Shown here one piece after another: positions 33,797-46,852 of a stretch of 64,000 nt of DNA. The notes beneath the pieces were generated by a model that was not told the DNA's origin, made no database searches, and worked only from the letters and a program-made list of their open reading frames with translations. The DNA lies in the NCBI GenBank assembly GCA_035772735.1, contig JASDFA010000008.1, positions 9,003,501-9,067,500 of the forward strand, written 5' to 3'. A program made the position numbers and the translations under genes. Every line of letters starts with the position of its first letter. Positions within the stretch are counted from its first letter, which is position 1. The stretch is from Datura wrightii (lineage: Eukaryota; Streptophyta; Magnoliopsida; Solanales; Solanaceae).

Positions 33797-36700
33797 CTAG
33801 ACTTGGAATAGGTGAGGATATCTAGCTTTCATATCTTCTTCAGCTTCCCACGTCATCTCCTCACGGTTCCTGTTACGCCACAATACTTTGACAGATGCAA
33901 TATCTTTAGTCCTCAACCTGCGAATCTGTCTGTCTAAGATAGCTACTGGAACCTCTTCATATGCTAACTCTTTTGTGACCTGGACATCCTGAACTGGAAC
34001 AACCGTGGAAGGGTCTCCTACGAACTTCCTCAACATGGATACATGGAATACTGGGTGAACAGATGCTAACTCTGGAGGCAAGTTCAATTCGTATGCAACT
34101 CGGCCTATTATTCGCTGAATCTGATATGGCCTAATGAATCTCGGGCTAAGCTTGCCTTTCTTTCCAAATCTCATCACCCCTTTCATCGGAGACACTTTCA
34201 GGTATACCCAGTCATTTACCGCAAATTCTAGATTTCTGCGCCGCATATCTGCATAAGACTTCTGGCGGCTCTGAGCAGTCAGCAGGCGTTCTCTGATAAG
34301 CTTTACCTTCTCCTCTGACTGTTGAATGATGTCTTGCCCAATCAACGCTGATTCCCCCACTTCAAACCAGCCTACCGGCGATCTACATTTTCGCCCATAT
34401 AATTCTTCAAAGGCGCCATCTGGATAGCTGAATGATAACTGTTATTATAGGCAAATTCAATCAACGAAAGATGCTCATCCCAGCTACCCCCAAAAATCTA
34501 GTACACAGGCTCATAACATATCTTCGAGCATTTGGATAGTCCGCTCAGCCTGCCCATCTGTCTGAGGGTGGAATGCTGTGCTCAAATTAATCTGTGTTCC
34601 CAAACCCCTCTGAAACGACTGCCAGAATCTAGCTGTAAACTTTGCTCCCCTATCTGAAATGATGGATACCGGCACTCCATGTAATCTAACTATTTCTCTG
34701 ATATATAATTTGGCATAATCCTCAGCCGAGAAGGTAGCCTTCACTAGCAGGAAATGAGCTGATTTTGTCAGCCTGTCAACTATTACCCAAATGGAATCAT
34801 TTCTGCGTTTGGTACAGGGTAACCCTGTTACAAAATCCATATTTATCGCTTCCCATTTCCACGTAGGCACCGTTATATCTTGCGTCAGACCGCCCGGTTT
34901 CAGGTGCTCCGCTTTAACCTGCTGACAGTTAGGACATCTAGATACAAATTCAGCTATTTCAGCTTTCATACCTGGCCACCAGTAGATGTCTCTGATGTCG
35001 TGGTACATTTTTGTTGCTCCTGGATGGAGGGAATAGCGGGCGTAATGTACTTCATGCATAATCTGCTGGCGAAGCCCTGAAACATTCGGAACACAAAGGC
35101 GGCCCTTACAGCGTAGCACATCATCCTCAGTCATTTGGAAATCTGACTCCTTACCTTTCTGAACTCTATCTCTGAGCTGGACTAAGTCAGGGTCCTCGTA
35201 CTGTCATCCTTTTACCTCTGTAACTAATGAGGACACAGTAGAATTCTGAATTACTGCTCAATTATTTTCTGTTTCCATTATTCGAATGGCTAAACCAGCT
35301 AGTTGATGGACTTCCTTGGCTAGCTCCCGCTTCTCAGGTCGCAAATACGCCAAACTTCCCATTGACTTACGGCTTAGGGCATCTGCCACTACATTAGCTC
35401 TTCCCGGGTGATAGAGAATATTTACATCATAATCTTTCAACAATTCTAACCAGCGACGCTGCCGCAGATTTAACTCCCTCTGTGTGGAAATATACTGCAG
35501 GCTTTTATGATCTGTAAAGATGTCTACATGGACGCCATACAGATAATGCCTCCAAATCTTTAGGGCGTGGATCACTGCGGCCAATTCCAGGTCATGGGTC
35601 GGATAGTTCTTTTCGTGTTTCCTCAGCTGTCTGGAAGCATAAGCAATTACCCTACCATGCTGCATCAACACACAACCAAGTACCAAACCTGAAGCGTCGC
35701 AATACACCGCGTACCCATTTGTTCCCTCTGGCAATGCTAAAACTGGGGCGGAGGTCAGTCTATCTTTCAATTCTTGGAAACTCTGCTCACATGCCTCCGT
35801 CCACTGAAATTTCGCTGCTTTCTGTGTTAGCTTTGTCAGAGGTGCTGCTATAGTGGAGAATCCTTCAACAAATCTCCGATAATATCCTGCTAAACCCAGG
35901 AAACTACGAACCTCGGTCGGAGTGGTGGGTCTAGGCCATGTCTTGACCGCCTCTATTTTCTGTGTGTCTACCTGTATACCAGCATTCGACACGATATGCC
36001 CCAAAAAGGCAACTGAGTTCAGCCAGAACTCACACTTAGAAAACTTGGCGTACAGCTGACGGTCTCTAAGGATCTGGAGTACTGTTCGTAAATGGTTCTG
36101 GTGATCTGTCTCTGAACGAGAATATACTAGGATATCATCGATAAATACTATCACGAACAGATCCAAATACGGTCTGAATATGCTATTAATCAGATCCATA
36201 ATCACTGCGGGAGCATTCGTCAGCCCAAAAGACATGACCAGAAATTCAAAGTGACTATACCTGGTCCTGAAAGCAGTCTTTGGAATGTCCTTTTCACGAA
36301 CCCGGACCTAGTGATATCCGGACCTCATATCTATCTTAGAAAAACATCTGGCCCCCTGCAACTGGTCAAACAAGTCATCAATTCTGGGAAGCGGGTACTT
36401 GTTCTTTACTGTAACTTTGTTCAGTTGCCGGTAATCTATGCACATACGGAGTGAGCCATCTTTCTTTCTTACAAACAGAACTGGCGCACCCCATGGAGAA
36501 GTACTAGGCCGGATAAAACCTTTATCCAACAAGTCTTTCAGCTGCTCCTTTAATTCTCTGAGTTCTGCAGGAGCCATACGATAGGGAGGAATTGATATCG
36601 GCTGAGTGCCTGGTAACAAGTCAATAGCAAAATCTATCTCCCTTTCTGGGGGAATACCAGGTAACTCATCAGGAAACACATCAGGAAACTCGTTCACTAC

Positions 36701-38581
36701 CGGAACAGACTGGAGTGTCGGAGATTCTTCTCGGACATCCTGAACTCTGACCAGATGGTAAATACACCCCTTAGATATCAATTTCCTTGCCTGAAGGTAG
36801 AAAATAAACCTACCTTTTGGCGTAGCGGTGCTGCCCTTCCACTTCCGCACTGCTTCTCCTGGAAAGTGGAATCGGACCGTCTTGGTCCAACATTCGACAT
36901 TGGCAAAGCACGGCACTAGCCAATCCATACCCATTATGGCATCGAAGTCTATCATTTCTAACTCGACCAGATCCACTGTGGTCTGACGGTTGGCAACCTC
37001 TACTGTACACCCCCGATAAATTTGGCTAGCCACAATCGAGTCACCGACGGGTGTGGATACCGAAAAGGGCTGCTGTAATAATACTGGTGCAATATTGAAC
37101 TTTCGTGCCACAAATGGAGTAATGTAGGACAAAGTGGACCCTGGATCAATCAATACATAAGCAGGGTGTGAGCAGATAGTTAGCATACCTGTCACAACAT
37201 CAGGTGATGCTTCTGAATCTTGCCTCCCTGGTAAAGCATATGTGCAGCTTGGACCCGCACCTGTACTAGAGGCCTCTGATCTGCCCCGACCCCTGCCTGC
37301 TGAAACTGAGGGCCTGCGCCATGTCGAGGATGTTGTGGCTCGTGACCCCGCAGATGCCCTATCCTGTCTATCCCGGTCCTCTCGACCTCTGGCTGGGCAA
37401 TCTTTCATCAAATGGCCTTCTTGGCCACAAATATAACATGCAGTGGAGCCATACCTGCATGCTCCAGGATGGCGTCAACTGCATATAGGGCAAAGTGGTA
37501 GGGTATACCTACTCTGCTCCGCCCTCCTCTGTAATGGTGAATCTGCAATCTGCGAGCCTCTACTAGTCTCTGACTGCCCCCTGCGGCTGAATCTACCCCC
37601 TGCGGCTGTGGCGGAGGCGGGGGCCTGGGCGGCCTGTCTAACAATCGTGGCCTGGGTCCTCCCCGAGCCTCCCTCTGTAACTTAACTGGCATGTCCCGGC
37701 AGCGCTGTTCCTGATTGGCCCTTCTGATCTCCTGATGCCGCTGTCTGATGCCCTCAATATTCTGGGCGAATGCCTGAACTCGAGAGATGTCCATGTCCTC
37801 TCGCAGTGTAGCCGTAATACAAGTCTCAACATATTCTGGATTCAACCCCATAATAAAGCGGTGTACTCTGGATTCCATGGTATCAAAAAAAGGCCGGTGC
37901 GTACCGGGCCAAAGAATCAAACCGCAAGGAATATTCCCGAACACTCATGGCCCCCTACTCCAGATGTAGGAACTGGTCTACCCGGGCCTGTCGAATCTCC
38001 CGCGGCAAATAGTGATCCAGAAAAGCTCCTGAGAAGCTGGACTAGGTCGGAGGGGAAACATCTCTCCCTCGGGACCTTTCCCAGCTTTCATACCACAATA
38101 CGGCGATGTCCCGTAACCGAAATACTGCCAACTCAACTGATTCTGTAGGCGTGGCATGCATAACCCTGAAAATTCTCTGCATTTGATCCAGAAAATCCTG
38201 AGGGTCCCCTGTCCGGTCCATACCTGTAAACTGTGGGGGATTCAGAGCCAAAAATTCTAGGACCCTCGAACTACTGGGCGCTCCTGACGACTCCGCAACT
38301 GTAGACGACATCGGCTGACGCTGAGCAGCCATCATCTGTGCTAACATAACTACCGCACTCCTAACCTCCTGGTCGGAAGGTGTCGGTATAGGGACTGCTG
38401 GAGGTAGTGTCGCCCCAAGTGGCTCCTGATGTGGTGGAGACTGCTGAGAAGGCTGGGACGATGCCTCTGTAGCGCCCTCTGATCGGGCTGTTTCTAAACG
38501 AGGGTGAGGCATCCTGCTGGTGCCTTCCCCTGCTGCAATATCTAAACCCCGGCCTGTGATAGGATGTCGCTGGTCTAACAT
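33797..38581 (-). pseudogene. E gag-pol polyprotein, nearly full length, broken by nonsense changes
   Basis: This is a single long frame of about 1,595 codons starting MLDQRHPITG at 38581. The gag (38581-37390) has a low-complexity N-terminus, the capsid block FLALNPPQFTGMDRTGDPQDFLDQMQRIF and a zinc knuckle CYICGQEGHLMKDC near 37430. The protease has LIDPGSTLSYITP (about 37150). The RT has KKDGSLRMCIDYRQLNKVT and an intact FIDD (about 36145). RNase H has CDASGLVLGCVL and FTDHKSLQY. Integrase has HPGATKMYHDI, MDFVTGLPC, IISDRGAKFTARFW and HPQTDGQAE. The tail is GKLSPRFIRPYQI, VKVLWRN. Breaks: TAG at 38042 and 37955, a T-run frameshift near 37893 restored later in gag, TAG at 36308, TGA at 35258, about 35206 and 34511, and two compensating indels near 34400-34480. 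Confidence 0.9.
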
Positions 38582-38772
38582 TATCTGTAACCAAAGAATA
38601 CAGTAAGATTTTAGGGACTCAACCCTACATTGTACCGCTCTACAGCACGACTGAATAAGAATAAAAGACAACCATCCTATCATGCCTTGCAGCCTCCTAT
38701 CCATAGTATGTGGTGCACAACACATCCATGGACAGGACTCTACTTAGCACGGCTTGCAGACTCCCTGGGATA
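38582..38772 (-). other. E leader between primer site and gag
   Basis: About 190 bases of untranslated leader. The frame is open upstream of the chosen start to another ATG at 38725, but that extension is cysteine-rich and hydrophobic and unlike any gag, so the start at 38581 is preferred. Confidence 0.6.
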
Positions 38773-38790
38773 CGACCTGCTCTGATACCA
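38773..38790 (-). other. E primer binding site (tRNA-iMet)
   Basis: The minus strand reads TGGTATCAGAGCAGG, the classic complement of initiator methionine tRNA, four bases after the LTR end. This is the normal primer of Tekay-like elements and separates E from the tRNA-Asp-primed B, C, D and F. Confidence 0.92.
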
Positions 38791-38794
38791 AGTT

Positions 38795-41259
38795 TTTCAA
38801 ACCCCACCCTGGAGGGTATGACGGGCACCTGGTGCCTGCTAGACTTTGGACTGCTAGATGGTCCAGCCTAAGCACGTCTGGTGCTTTTGGCTGGCCCTGG
38901 CTCTATTCCAAGAAACCAACCGGCTATATAACGGCTGTAAACACAGCCTCCGGCCAACTGGCCTATACCCACCTGTACCTGCACTATCAGCTAACTAGAA
39001 CACATTCAATATAGGGAAACCTATGTGGGCCGACGAGGACACCATGCTGTCTAGTTATCTATAACTCAACAATGAAATACTGGAAAGCTACGTGACCGGC
39101 AAGGTCACCACTAATGTCAAGCTATGGACCCACACGGCCAACACAAAAGAAGTAGAAGTACTAACAGCTATACAACTGCACGGCCTCACACGACCGGCTC
39201 AACTGACCACAGGGAAATATATACAGACTGCAAGCCTCCAGGAATAACAATAGAAATGAGACAGGGCCCTGACCTACCCGTACTGTACAACCAAACAAAA
39301 CGAAATACACCTTTGGAATTCAGTCTCCGGATGACAGGAGCTGAATACTTGATCGCTGACAGGAATCACGAGGGATCACCTCCTCGTCTATGAGTACCTG
39401 CAGGCAAGTAATGCAGCGCCCCACCAGGCATCAGTACCACTAGTACTGAGTATGTAAAGCAATAACTGAAAGAAATATTTGAAAACAACAATACAACTGA
39501 TGAAACTGAAATAGGGAGGAATAGACTAACTGTCTAATAATATAAATTATGCCTACTCTTAACTATAATGGAGGGAGTAGGAGTCATACCTGGAGATGTA
39601 TCGTTCTACTGTCGATTTAATCGTATCTAATGTAACATGGCATAACATAACATAACATAACATAGCACACACAAACCTTACCCGACCCCAATAAGCCGGG
39701 AGGTACAACCAGCACAAAGTCTATACCCCTACCCCGGTCATCCCATCTCCTATAATAGCTATAAGCATCCTGCCGGTCCCCGGGGTATGCACTTGGGCTC
39801 GTTGAGCCCCTGACTATAACTGTACCTAAGTCCGGAGGACTCCTGAATCAACACCCGGGCGTATCCGCTCGATAGGGGTGTGTAAGGGCCGACCAAGGCA
39901 CAATATGGGGAAAACTGGCATCCCATCTTCGTCCCCTGTGGGACGGCATGCCACTCTGTAGAGCGACGTATCCTCGTCCTCTGGCGAACAAGTCGATACA
40001 GCTATTAACCCTGGGGCGGTCATGGATGCTAGGTGATCCAACCCCAAAATAATACAATGGTCTCGACTAGTAATACTATCTGCATATCCCACATACTGAA
40101 GCTAATAATAGTAAAGTATTTGTACATACTATATGCTGAACTAGTGATAGTAATATGTACGTACTTAATACATTCTAAGATTGATAATAGTATGTATGTA
40201 TAAATATAATCTCCTGCAATACTGTACTGAGTCTAATGCTGAACAAGGTATAGTTTTTCTGCTGAAAACCATGCTGTATACTGAGTTTCTGTAGTAACAT
40301 GATTTACTATTTCTGACATGCTTTCTAAACTTCATTTTAACCTATCATACTACTTCTAAAATGCCTTACAAATATTACATTGTTTTACTGGGTTTCAACT
40401 GAATACGATAACATTTCGTACTACATCACATACTAAGCATGCTGTGTAGTTCCTAACACATGTATTAGAATCTATATCGTGCTAGCAAGTTTCGTGCTAA
40501 TTATAACCTAATGCTTCTAATATCGTACCAACATTTGTAACAAATATAATACATGACTTCTGAACATTCTACTGGCCTTTAAATTACTTTACTATACCGA
40601 GATTACTAACTTGCCGAGGAAACTAGCTTTACATACCTTATCCTCGAACTATCCATCTGTCGGACGAGACTCGGCCAACACTTCAACTATTTCTCCCAAC
40701 TGCATTTATAAATATGTCAATTAATACTAAATATAGCTTTATTTTAATGAACAACGTCACTTTCGATATAATTTATAGCCTAACTTAGGCTTATCGAAAG
40801 ACGGTCGAAAACTCGCTATTTTTCAGAGGTTCAGAAGGGAGAAATATTCACTTCACAGCTAGGAACACATAGACACTAGTTTGGAGCAATTTTACTTACC
40901 TTAGCTCGGTAGCTCGACGATTCGTCGGCCGTATTTCACGAAACTAAATCCGTAGAAATGCTCTCTGCTGCTAAATACCTCAGTATCTGAGGTTAATTTG
41001 AGTTTTGAAATTTTATAAGTTTAAATGAATTAAAACCAAAGTGGGGCTTTATATACTTGGGCCTGGACAAGGTGAGGCTTCACCTTCGTGACACGCCGCC
41101 ATCGCGGAGGGGCTCTGCCTCGGCTCCTTCCGCGATGCTTCGACAGGTTTCTCGTCCGATCTTTTCCCGGGCCTTCCCTTAGCACGTATGGCCTACAAAT
41201 ACGCTTAACCAATATGCGAATAGGTCGTCTAGGTGCTAGAAATCCTACGGGGTATAACA
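38795..41259 (-). repeat. E 5' LTR
   Basis: This LTR of about 2.46 kb is colinear with 25004-27469 plus 33426-33545. Its pol-side end is changed (TTTCAAACCCC where the other copy has TGTCACACCCC). It has lost about 95 bases near 41005 and about 25 bases near 41072, including the left arm of the 40-nt cassette. TATA box (minus) 41048-41055. The uninterrupted stretch 41131-41150 is the empty counterpart of the C insertion site. Confidence 0.92.
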
Positions 41260-41264
41260 TAAGG

Positions 41265-41468
41265 GGAGTTAATACGTGATGTACTCTTTTTCCCTTACAA
41301 GGTTTTGTCCCACTGGGTTTTCCTTATAAGGTTTTTAATGAGCCAGCCAAAATGCGTATTATTAGATATGTGTACTCTTTTTCCTTCACTAGATTTTTTT
41401 CCACTGGGTTTTTTCTAGTAAGGTTTTAACGAGACACGTTATCTATCAAATAGACATTCAAGGGGGAG
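41265..41468 (+). other. G 3' untranslated region with polypurine tract
   Basis: This holds the repeated blocks CTCTTTTTCCCTTACAAGGT and CCACTGGGTTTT(C/T)C, commonly seen before the 3' LTR of plant copia elements. The purine tract AAGGGGGAG lies at about 41460-41468, then the LTR. Confidence 0.85.
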
Positions 41469-41693
41469 TGTTATAAATATATTTGTATTATAGTGAATAT
41501 GTATAAAGGTATTTGTATTGTAGTGGATACATGTGCTTATATTATAGTGAAAGTCTATCTTTTGGAGAAAAGTTAGGAGAAATTGTCCCTATAAATAGAG
41601 GTTCTCCTTCATTGTATTTAGTCTCATCAAGAGAAATAAGAACTTCTCTCCTTCTCTACAATATTCTTGTTCTTTCTTTATTATTTCATAACA
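41469..41693 (+). repeat. G 3' LTR
   Basis: This 225-bp LTR runs from TGTTATAAATATATTTG to TTTCATAACA and is followed by AATAG. The TATA-like CTATAAATAGAGG is at about 41590-41602. Confidence 0.92.
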
Positions 41694-41698
41694 AATAG

Positions 41699-43444
41699 TA
41701 TATTTTCTAAAAATTCAAAAAACTATCCGTCTTCTCCCAATCAAAACACTGCGGTCGCAATTTTGCCGTAGCTACGATTTCCATCGCCGTGCAGCTTTGC
41801 GCTTTGTAGTAGTGGTATTCTCAACAGAGTGTGTTCTTCCTTGGTCACAATAGCTGCTTTATTCTCTGTTTTCCATCTCCATCAGTCGCGAATTCTAGGT
41901 AGGCTTCTCTTCCATCGAGTTGCTCTTTTTCTTCTCTAAATTGTACTATATTTTCTTTATTGGATGTATATTAGAGTTAATCTTCTTATTCTTCCTATTC
42001 TTTTACATTAAACTAGTAAAAAATTTTAGAATCTGACCTTTTTTTATTTGTACAATTAGTGAAAAGATTATTGGTTTGGAATTCCTAACTGATAATTTGA
42101 TTTTCTGAAGTGTATTCATATTTATTATGTATTGTGTGTCCGAAATAACACTTTTTGCATAACTTTTTTAAGAAAAAATATTTACTCTGTTCTTCTCTGT
42201 TTTCTGATTTTTCTTCTGCAATGGAAAACATAGATATATATATTAGTTTGAAGAACTCTTTTTGTTTTTAATTATATATCAGATATTAGTTTGAAGTTTA
42301 TCAATTTTTTTACGTGATCACTGTATATTGGGGCATATGAGATTTATCAATATCTTTAAGTGATCACTGTACATTGGGTCGGGCACTCGCCAAAATTGAG
42401 TTCTTTATCTGAATTGCTGAGTAATTTCTGCAAAAAGCACTCAAAAGTTTTTATCTTTAAGTGGGTTGGAGATACAAAGAGGTTGAAGTAGTGGTCTTAA
42501 AGTAAATATGGAAGTCTTGATAATTAGATAGTGAAAAGTTGAGGACACATATTTTTGTCTAGAGAAACCCGTGTGGCATGAATTGTTGAGCCCCTCTCGT
42601 ACCCTACGTAGAATTCTTCTCACAGGTATTAGAATTCAATGTTTCCAACAAATCACTGGAATTGATGCAACTGTTTACATATTAAAATACAATGATTGAA
42701 TAGAATTATTATTCATTTGTGTGGTGAAGTTTTGGAGAGGCTATTTCATGTGGCTATCTCCAAATGCCACTACAGCTTTCTCCTTTGGGTCATTGGGGAG
42801 AGGCAGAGATCACATGATACATCTCTCACTTATAGTGAGATAAACATAAAAATTGATGTCTGAGATAGGAAATGTAACTCTTATTTATCTAAAGAATCAC
42901 ATGTAGCAACATATTACACGATTTGAACCAGAGAGAAGTTGTCTAATTTCTTGGATGAATTCTTGAAGTTGCGAGGCGATGTTACTATGGGGTATCAACA
43001 TATTGACTATAATAATTGATTCACACTCCAAAATGATATTATGATATCCCTTTGTGGTACATTTAGTAAACGTACTTTATTAATGAAGGAGTCATTTAAT
43101 AGATGAAAAGAATAAACACAGTCATGGTAGAAAATATTTTCTAAAAGTATTAAAATACATATTTTGTAGTCTTCGATTTTTGAGGGGGTGAAGCATTTCA
43201 TATGTTTATAAGAGAAGTGTTAAATGATTGGCAAATAAATTGTTTAATATTTTATGGGCATTATAGTAATCTAACTTTATACTCGGTGTGTTCCCACTTT
43301 TAAAATAATAGGATTAAAGATTTTTAATTTTTTTGGTTCTTTCTTCATGTATTAGTCGCAAGTGACTGTTTTACAAGATCTTGTGTTGTAAAGTATACTA
43401 TCTTTGAATTTTGTTAATCTAATTTCTATGTATTCTCCAAGGTT
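41699..43444 (+). other. K 5' region of the transposase gene, probable leader intron
   Basis: The first 200 bases are GC-richer (GCGGTCGCAATTTTGCCG near 41750) and look like promoter and 5' untranslated leader. A plausible splice donor (CTAG/GTAGGC near 41897) and an acceptor-like pyrimidine stretch before 43440 suggest a leader intron. No ORF of note is present. The assignment is by analogy with CACTA gene structure. Confidence 0.45.
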
Positions 43445-46400
43445 ATGGCACCTTGTAAGCAATAGATGCAACTTGTCGATAATCGGCTTTATGAAACTTA
43501 CTTAACCGGGGTGCAAAAGTTTTTGGATTATGCTTTTAAGAAAATAGGAGAAGAATATGAAATATGATGTCCATGTGTCAAATGTTGTAATAAAACTTTA
43601 GGAACTCGTAAGACAGTTGAGACACATTTGAAAATACATGGAATAATTCAAAATTATACTTTTTGGTATCACCACAGAGAACATTTAGGTGAGACACTAT
43701 CATAATCTAATGATGAAGACAGTGAAGATGAAAACGGTGATGAAGTAGAAGAATCTGAGAGTGAAGATGAGGTAGAAGAACTGTTGAGAGATTTATATCC
43801 TAATCTTGATGGAGAAACTACACATTTTTGGTTGTGACGATTTACTTGAGGAAGAACCAAATGCTAAAGAATTTTTTTTACAGCTTATTGAAGAATTTCG
43901 AGCAGCCACTGTACCAAAATTCAAAAATCTTCAAAGCTTTCCTCTTTGATTAAATTGCTTCACATCAAAAGTATGGGTTGTTGGAGTAATGAGTCATTAA
44001 CGTTATTTAAAATGTTAGGAGAGGAGTTGTTGCCTGATGGTGCTAATTTGCCAAACTCATATTATGAGGCAAAGAAGATAATTCAAGACCTTGGGCTTTC
44101 TTACAACAAGATTGATGCTTGTACTAATGATTGCATGTTATTTTGGAAGGAGGATAGCTTACTTGATTCTTGCAAAATTTGTGGTGCATCCACATGGAAA
44201 ATAGATACACATAGCGGAGATGTAAAGAATAAAAAAGATAAAAAAATAGCATCAGAGTCTTTACGCTATTTTCCCTTAGAGCCTAGGCTTCAGAGTTTGT
44301 TTATGTCTACAAAGACATCTACTCTAATGACATGGCATAAGGATAAAAGAGTTGATGATGCAATAATGAGGCACCCAGCTGATTCAATGGCATGGAAGGT
44401 ATTTGATGAACTTCATCCTTCATTCACAACCGAGCCTCATAATGTTTGACTTGGACTTACTAGTGACGAATTTCAACCATTTCGCAATTCAAAAACTGCA
44501 TATAGCATTTGGCTTGTGGTTCTTATTCCTTATAATTTGCCACCTTGCTTGTGTATGAAACAAGAAAATTTTATTTTGTCAATGCTTATTCCAGGTCCAA
44601 ATGGTCCAGGAGATGCAATTGGTACATATCTTCAACCTTTAATAGAGGAACTGAAGGAGTTGTGGGAAGTTGGTATTGAGACCTTCGATACATCAACCAG
44701 ACAGAATTTTAAGTTGCATGCTTCTTTGTTATGGACCATCAATGACTTTTCAGCATATGGAAATTTATCTGGATGGAGTACAAAAGGAAAACCAGCATGC
44801 CCGTGTTGCAATAAAGGTACTTTCTCAATTCGGTTGGCTAATAGTAAGAAGCAATGCTTTATGGGTCATCGATGTTACCTTCCTTTGAGTCACAAATGGA
44901 GGGATGACAAGGAGTTATTTGATGGTACAATAGAGAAAAGGCTTCCACCAAAAATGCTTTTTGGTATTGAGATACTTAATCAAGTGCAAGTTCTTGAAGG
45001 GATACAGCTAACAAAGAATGCAAAGAAAAGAAAGAAGATATCACATGAAAATTGAAAGGATAATTGGAATAAGAAAAGCATCTTTTTTGAACTTCCATAT
45101 CGGAAATTCTCTCTTGTTGCGACATAATTTGGATGTTATGCATATTGAGAAAAATATATGTGATAATATTATGGGGAAAATCATGAATGTCAAAGGAAAG
45201 ACCAAGGACACAATTAAAAGTCGGTGAGACTTGCAAGAAATGAACATTAGGTCGAAATTGCACCCCATCCAAAGAGAGGAGAAAGTCGAAGTTCCAACTG
45301 CATGCTACACATTGCCTCCTTAATATAAGCACAAATTATTCATTTTCTTAAAGAATCTAAAGGTCCTTGATGGATTTTCATCTAATATTTCTCAATGTGT
45401 GAACTTGAAAGATCACAAGATATCTGGGTTGAAAAGTCATGATTGCCATGTTCTTCCGCAACATATACTCCCTCTTGCACTTCATGGTATGTTGTCCAAA
45501 GAAGTGTGTGAACCACTTATTGAGCTATCTATATTTTTCAGCATGCTTGATCAAAAGAGTTGAGGATTGACGACTTGAGGAATATTGAAGCACAAATTCC
45601 CATAACACTTTGCAATTTAGAAAAAGCCTTCCTTTCTTCATTTTTTGATGTCATGGTGCACTTGCCTATTCATTTAGCTATTGAAGCGGCAATTGCTGGA
45701 CCTATTCATTATCGGTAGATGTATCCTGGTGGAACGATGGTTATATTTTTTGAAATCTGTCATTGGTAATAGGGCATGTCCAGAAGGTTTTATTGCAGAG
45801 GGCTACCTTGCAAATGAATGTATGACCTTATGTTCAAGGTATTTGCATATGATTAATACAAAATTCAATAGACCAGAACCAAATTATGATGGAGGTTTAA
45901 AAGAATCTAATGTAGGTTTATCTATGTTTTGTCAACGTGGAAAAATATTGGGAGCTAAAGAACCATGTGTGCTTGAAGCATTTGAATTAGAACAAGCACA
46001 TATATACATCCTGAAGAACTGTTATGAAGTAATACCATATTTTGAGTATGGAGAGTTCTTTCGTGTCGTCTCCTTTTTCTTATTTCCTTTAAGGTAAATT
46101 CTTTAATATATGAAATTTATGGTTCACTTCAACTTTGTAGAAAATTTGCACGAACTCATGTGGAAACTGCTCAACAATTATCTGATACAGAGTGGAACTG
46201 ACAATTTATTGAATGGTTTAAATTTAGGGTGAGTAATACATAAACATCAAATTTGACATTTTAATGTTTTATTACTCATTCTAAATTATTCAACATAATC
46301 TTATTAATAGGTCGCACAATTGCATAAAGGAGATAATAGTCGAATCATGGAAGATCTGCTTTCACTTTCACACAGTCCTACCAAGTATTCGACACATTCT

Positions 46401-46852
46401 AATGGTTACATTGTTAATGGATATAGATTTCATGTAGAAGATTATGATAAAAATCTAAGGACTCAATTGTGGTGTTGTTGTAGTTGGTGAAAATGATAAA
46501 GATAATGAGAACATTGATTATTATGGAGTTTTGATAGAGGTGATTGAATTGCAATTTCTCACAGATAGAAGAGTGACTTTGTTTCGATGTAACTAGTTTG
46601 ATGCGTATGACAAAACAAAAGGAGTTAAAAGAGACGAGTATGACTTCGTGAGTGTTAATCCCAGAAGATTCTTGAAAACAAATGAACCTTTTGTTTTAGC
46701 GAACCAAGTATCTCAAGTGTTTTATGCTAATGATAATTCCAACAAAGGCTGGAATATTGTGAGGAAGACTCAACCTCGTGATTCCTATGAGATTGTGAAA
46801 CAAATGGATGATGATATTGTAGACTTAGAAAATCCTTCACAAAAAAAATGAA
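43445..46852 (+). pseudogene. K TNPD/Tnp2-like CACTA transposase
   Basis: Domain order fits the CACTA transposase. There is an N-terminal transposase-associated zinc region (YLTGVQKFLDYAF, then CPCVKCC, near 43490-43600). The Transposase_21 core (43946-45230) includes DGANLPNSYYEAKK, CMLFWKED, CKICGASTWK, MTWHKDKR, MRHPADSMAWK, FLSMLIPGPNGPGDAIGTYL-like text and CPCCNKGTFS. A DUF4218-like part (45590-46050) reads VMVHLPIHLAIEAAIAGP and RWLYFLKSVIGNRACPEG. A DUF4216-like tail (46300-46850) reads YYGVLIEVIEL and FVLANQVSQVFY. The start region has a stop at codon 7 (43463), and further stops or frameshifts occur (for example 43558, 44447, 45053). Introns may interrupt 46096-46310. The copy appears inactive. 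Confidence 0.9.

Larger units (their letters stand above)
25004..41259 (-). mobile_element. E: Tekay-like Ty3/gypsy element, split by C in its left LTR
   Basis: TAAGG flanks both ends (24999-25003 and 41260-41264). On the minus strand the order is 5' LTR (38795-41259), tRNA-iMet primer site, gag, protease, RT, RNase H, integrase, chromodomain-like tail, purine tract (about 33546-33560) and 3' LTR (25004-27469 plus 33426-33545). Without C it is about 10.3 kb, a full-length element. Its reading frame is the best preserved pol in the window. Confidence 0.93.
21824..41693 (+). mobile_element. G: Ty1/copia retrotransposon, split by E
   Basis: Short LTRs (21824-22056 and 41469-41693) start TGTTATAAATATATTTG and end TAACA. 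AATAG flanks both sides (21819-21823 and 41694-41698). The internal part holds a decayed gag-pol on the left of E and a 3' tail with polypurine tract on its right. After removal of E it is about 3.6 kb, so part of pol has been deleted. Confidence 0.92.

Noticed and set aside
38582..38725. Extension of the E gag to an upstream ATG at 38725
   Set aside because: The added residues are cysteine-rich and hydrophobic, unlike a gag N-terminus, and the ATG at 38581 fits better with the low-complexity start typical of this family.
41699..43444. A separate host gene upstream of the CACTA transposase
   Set aside because: No ORF above about 60 codons is credible. The GC-richer start fits a leader of the transposase gene.
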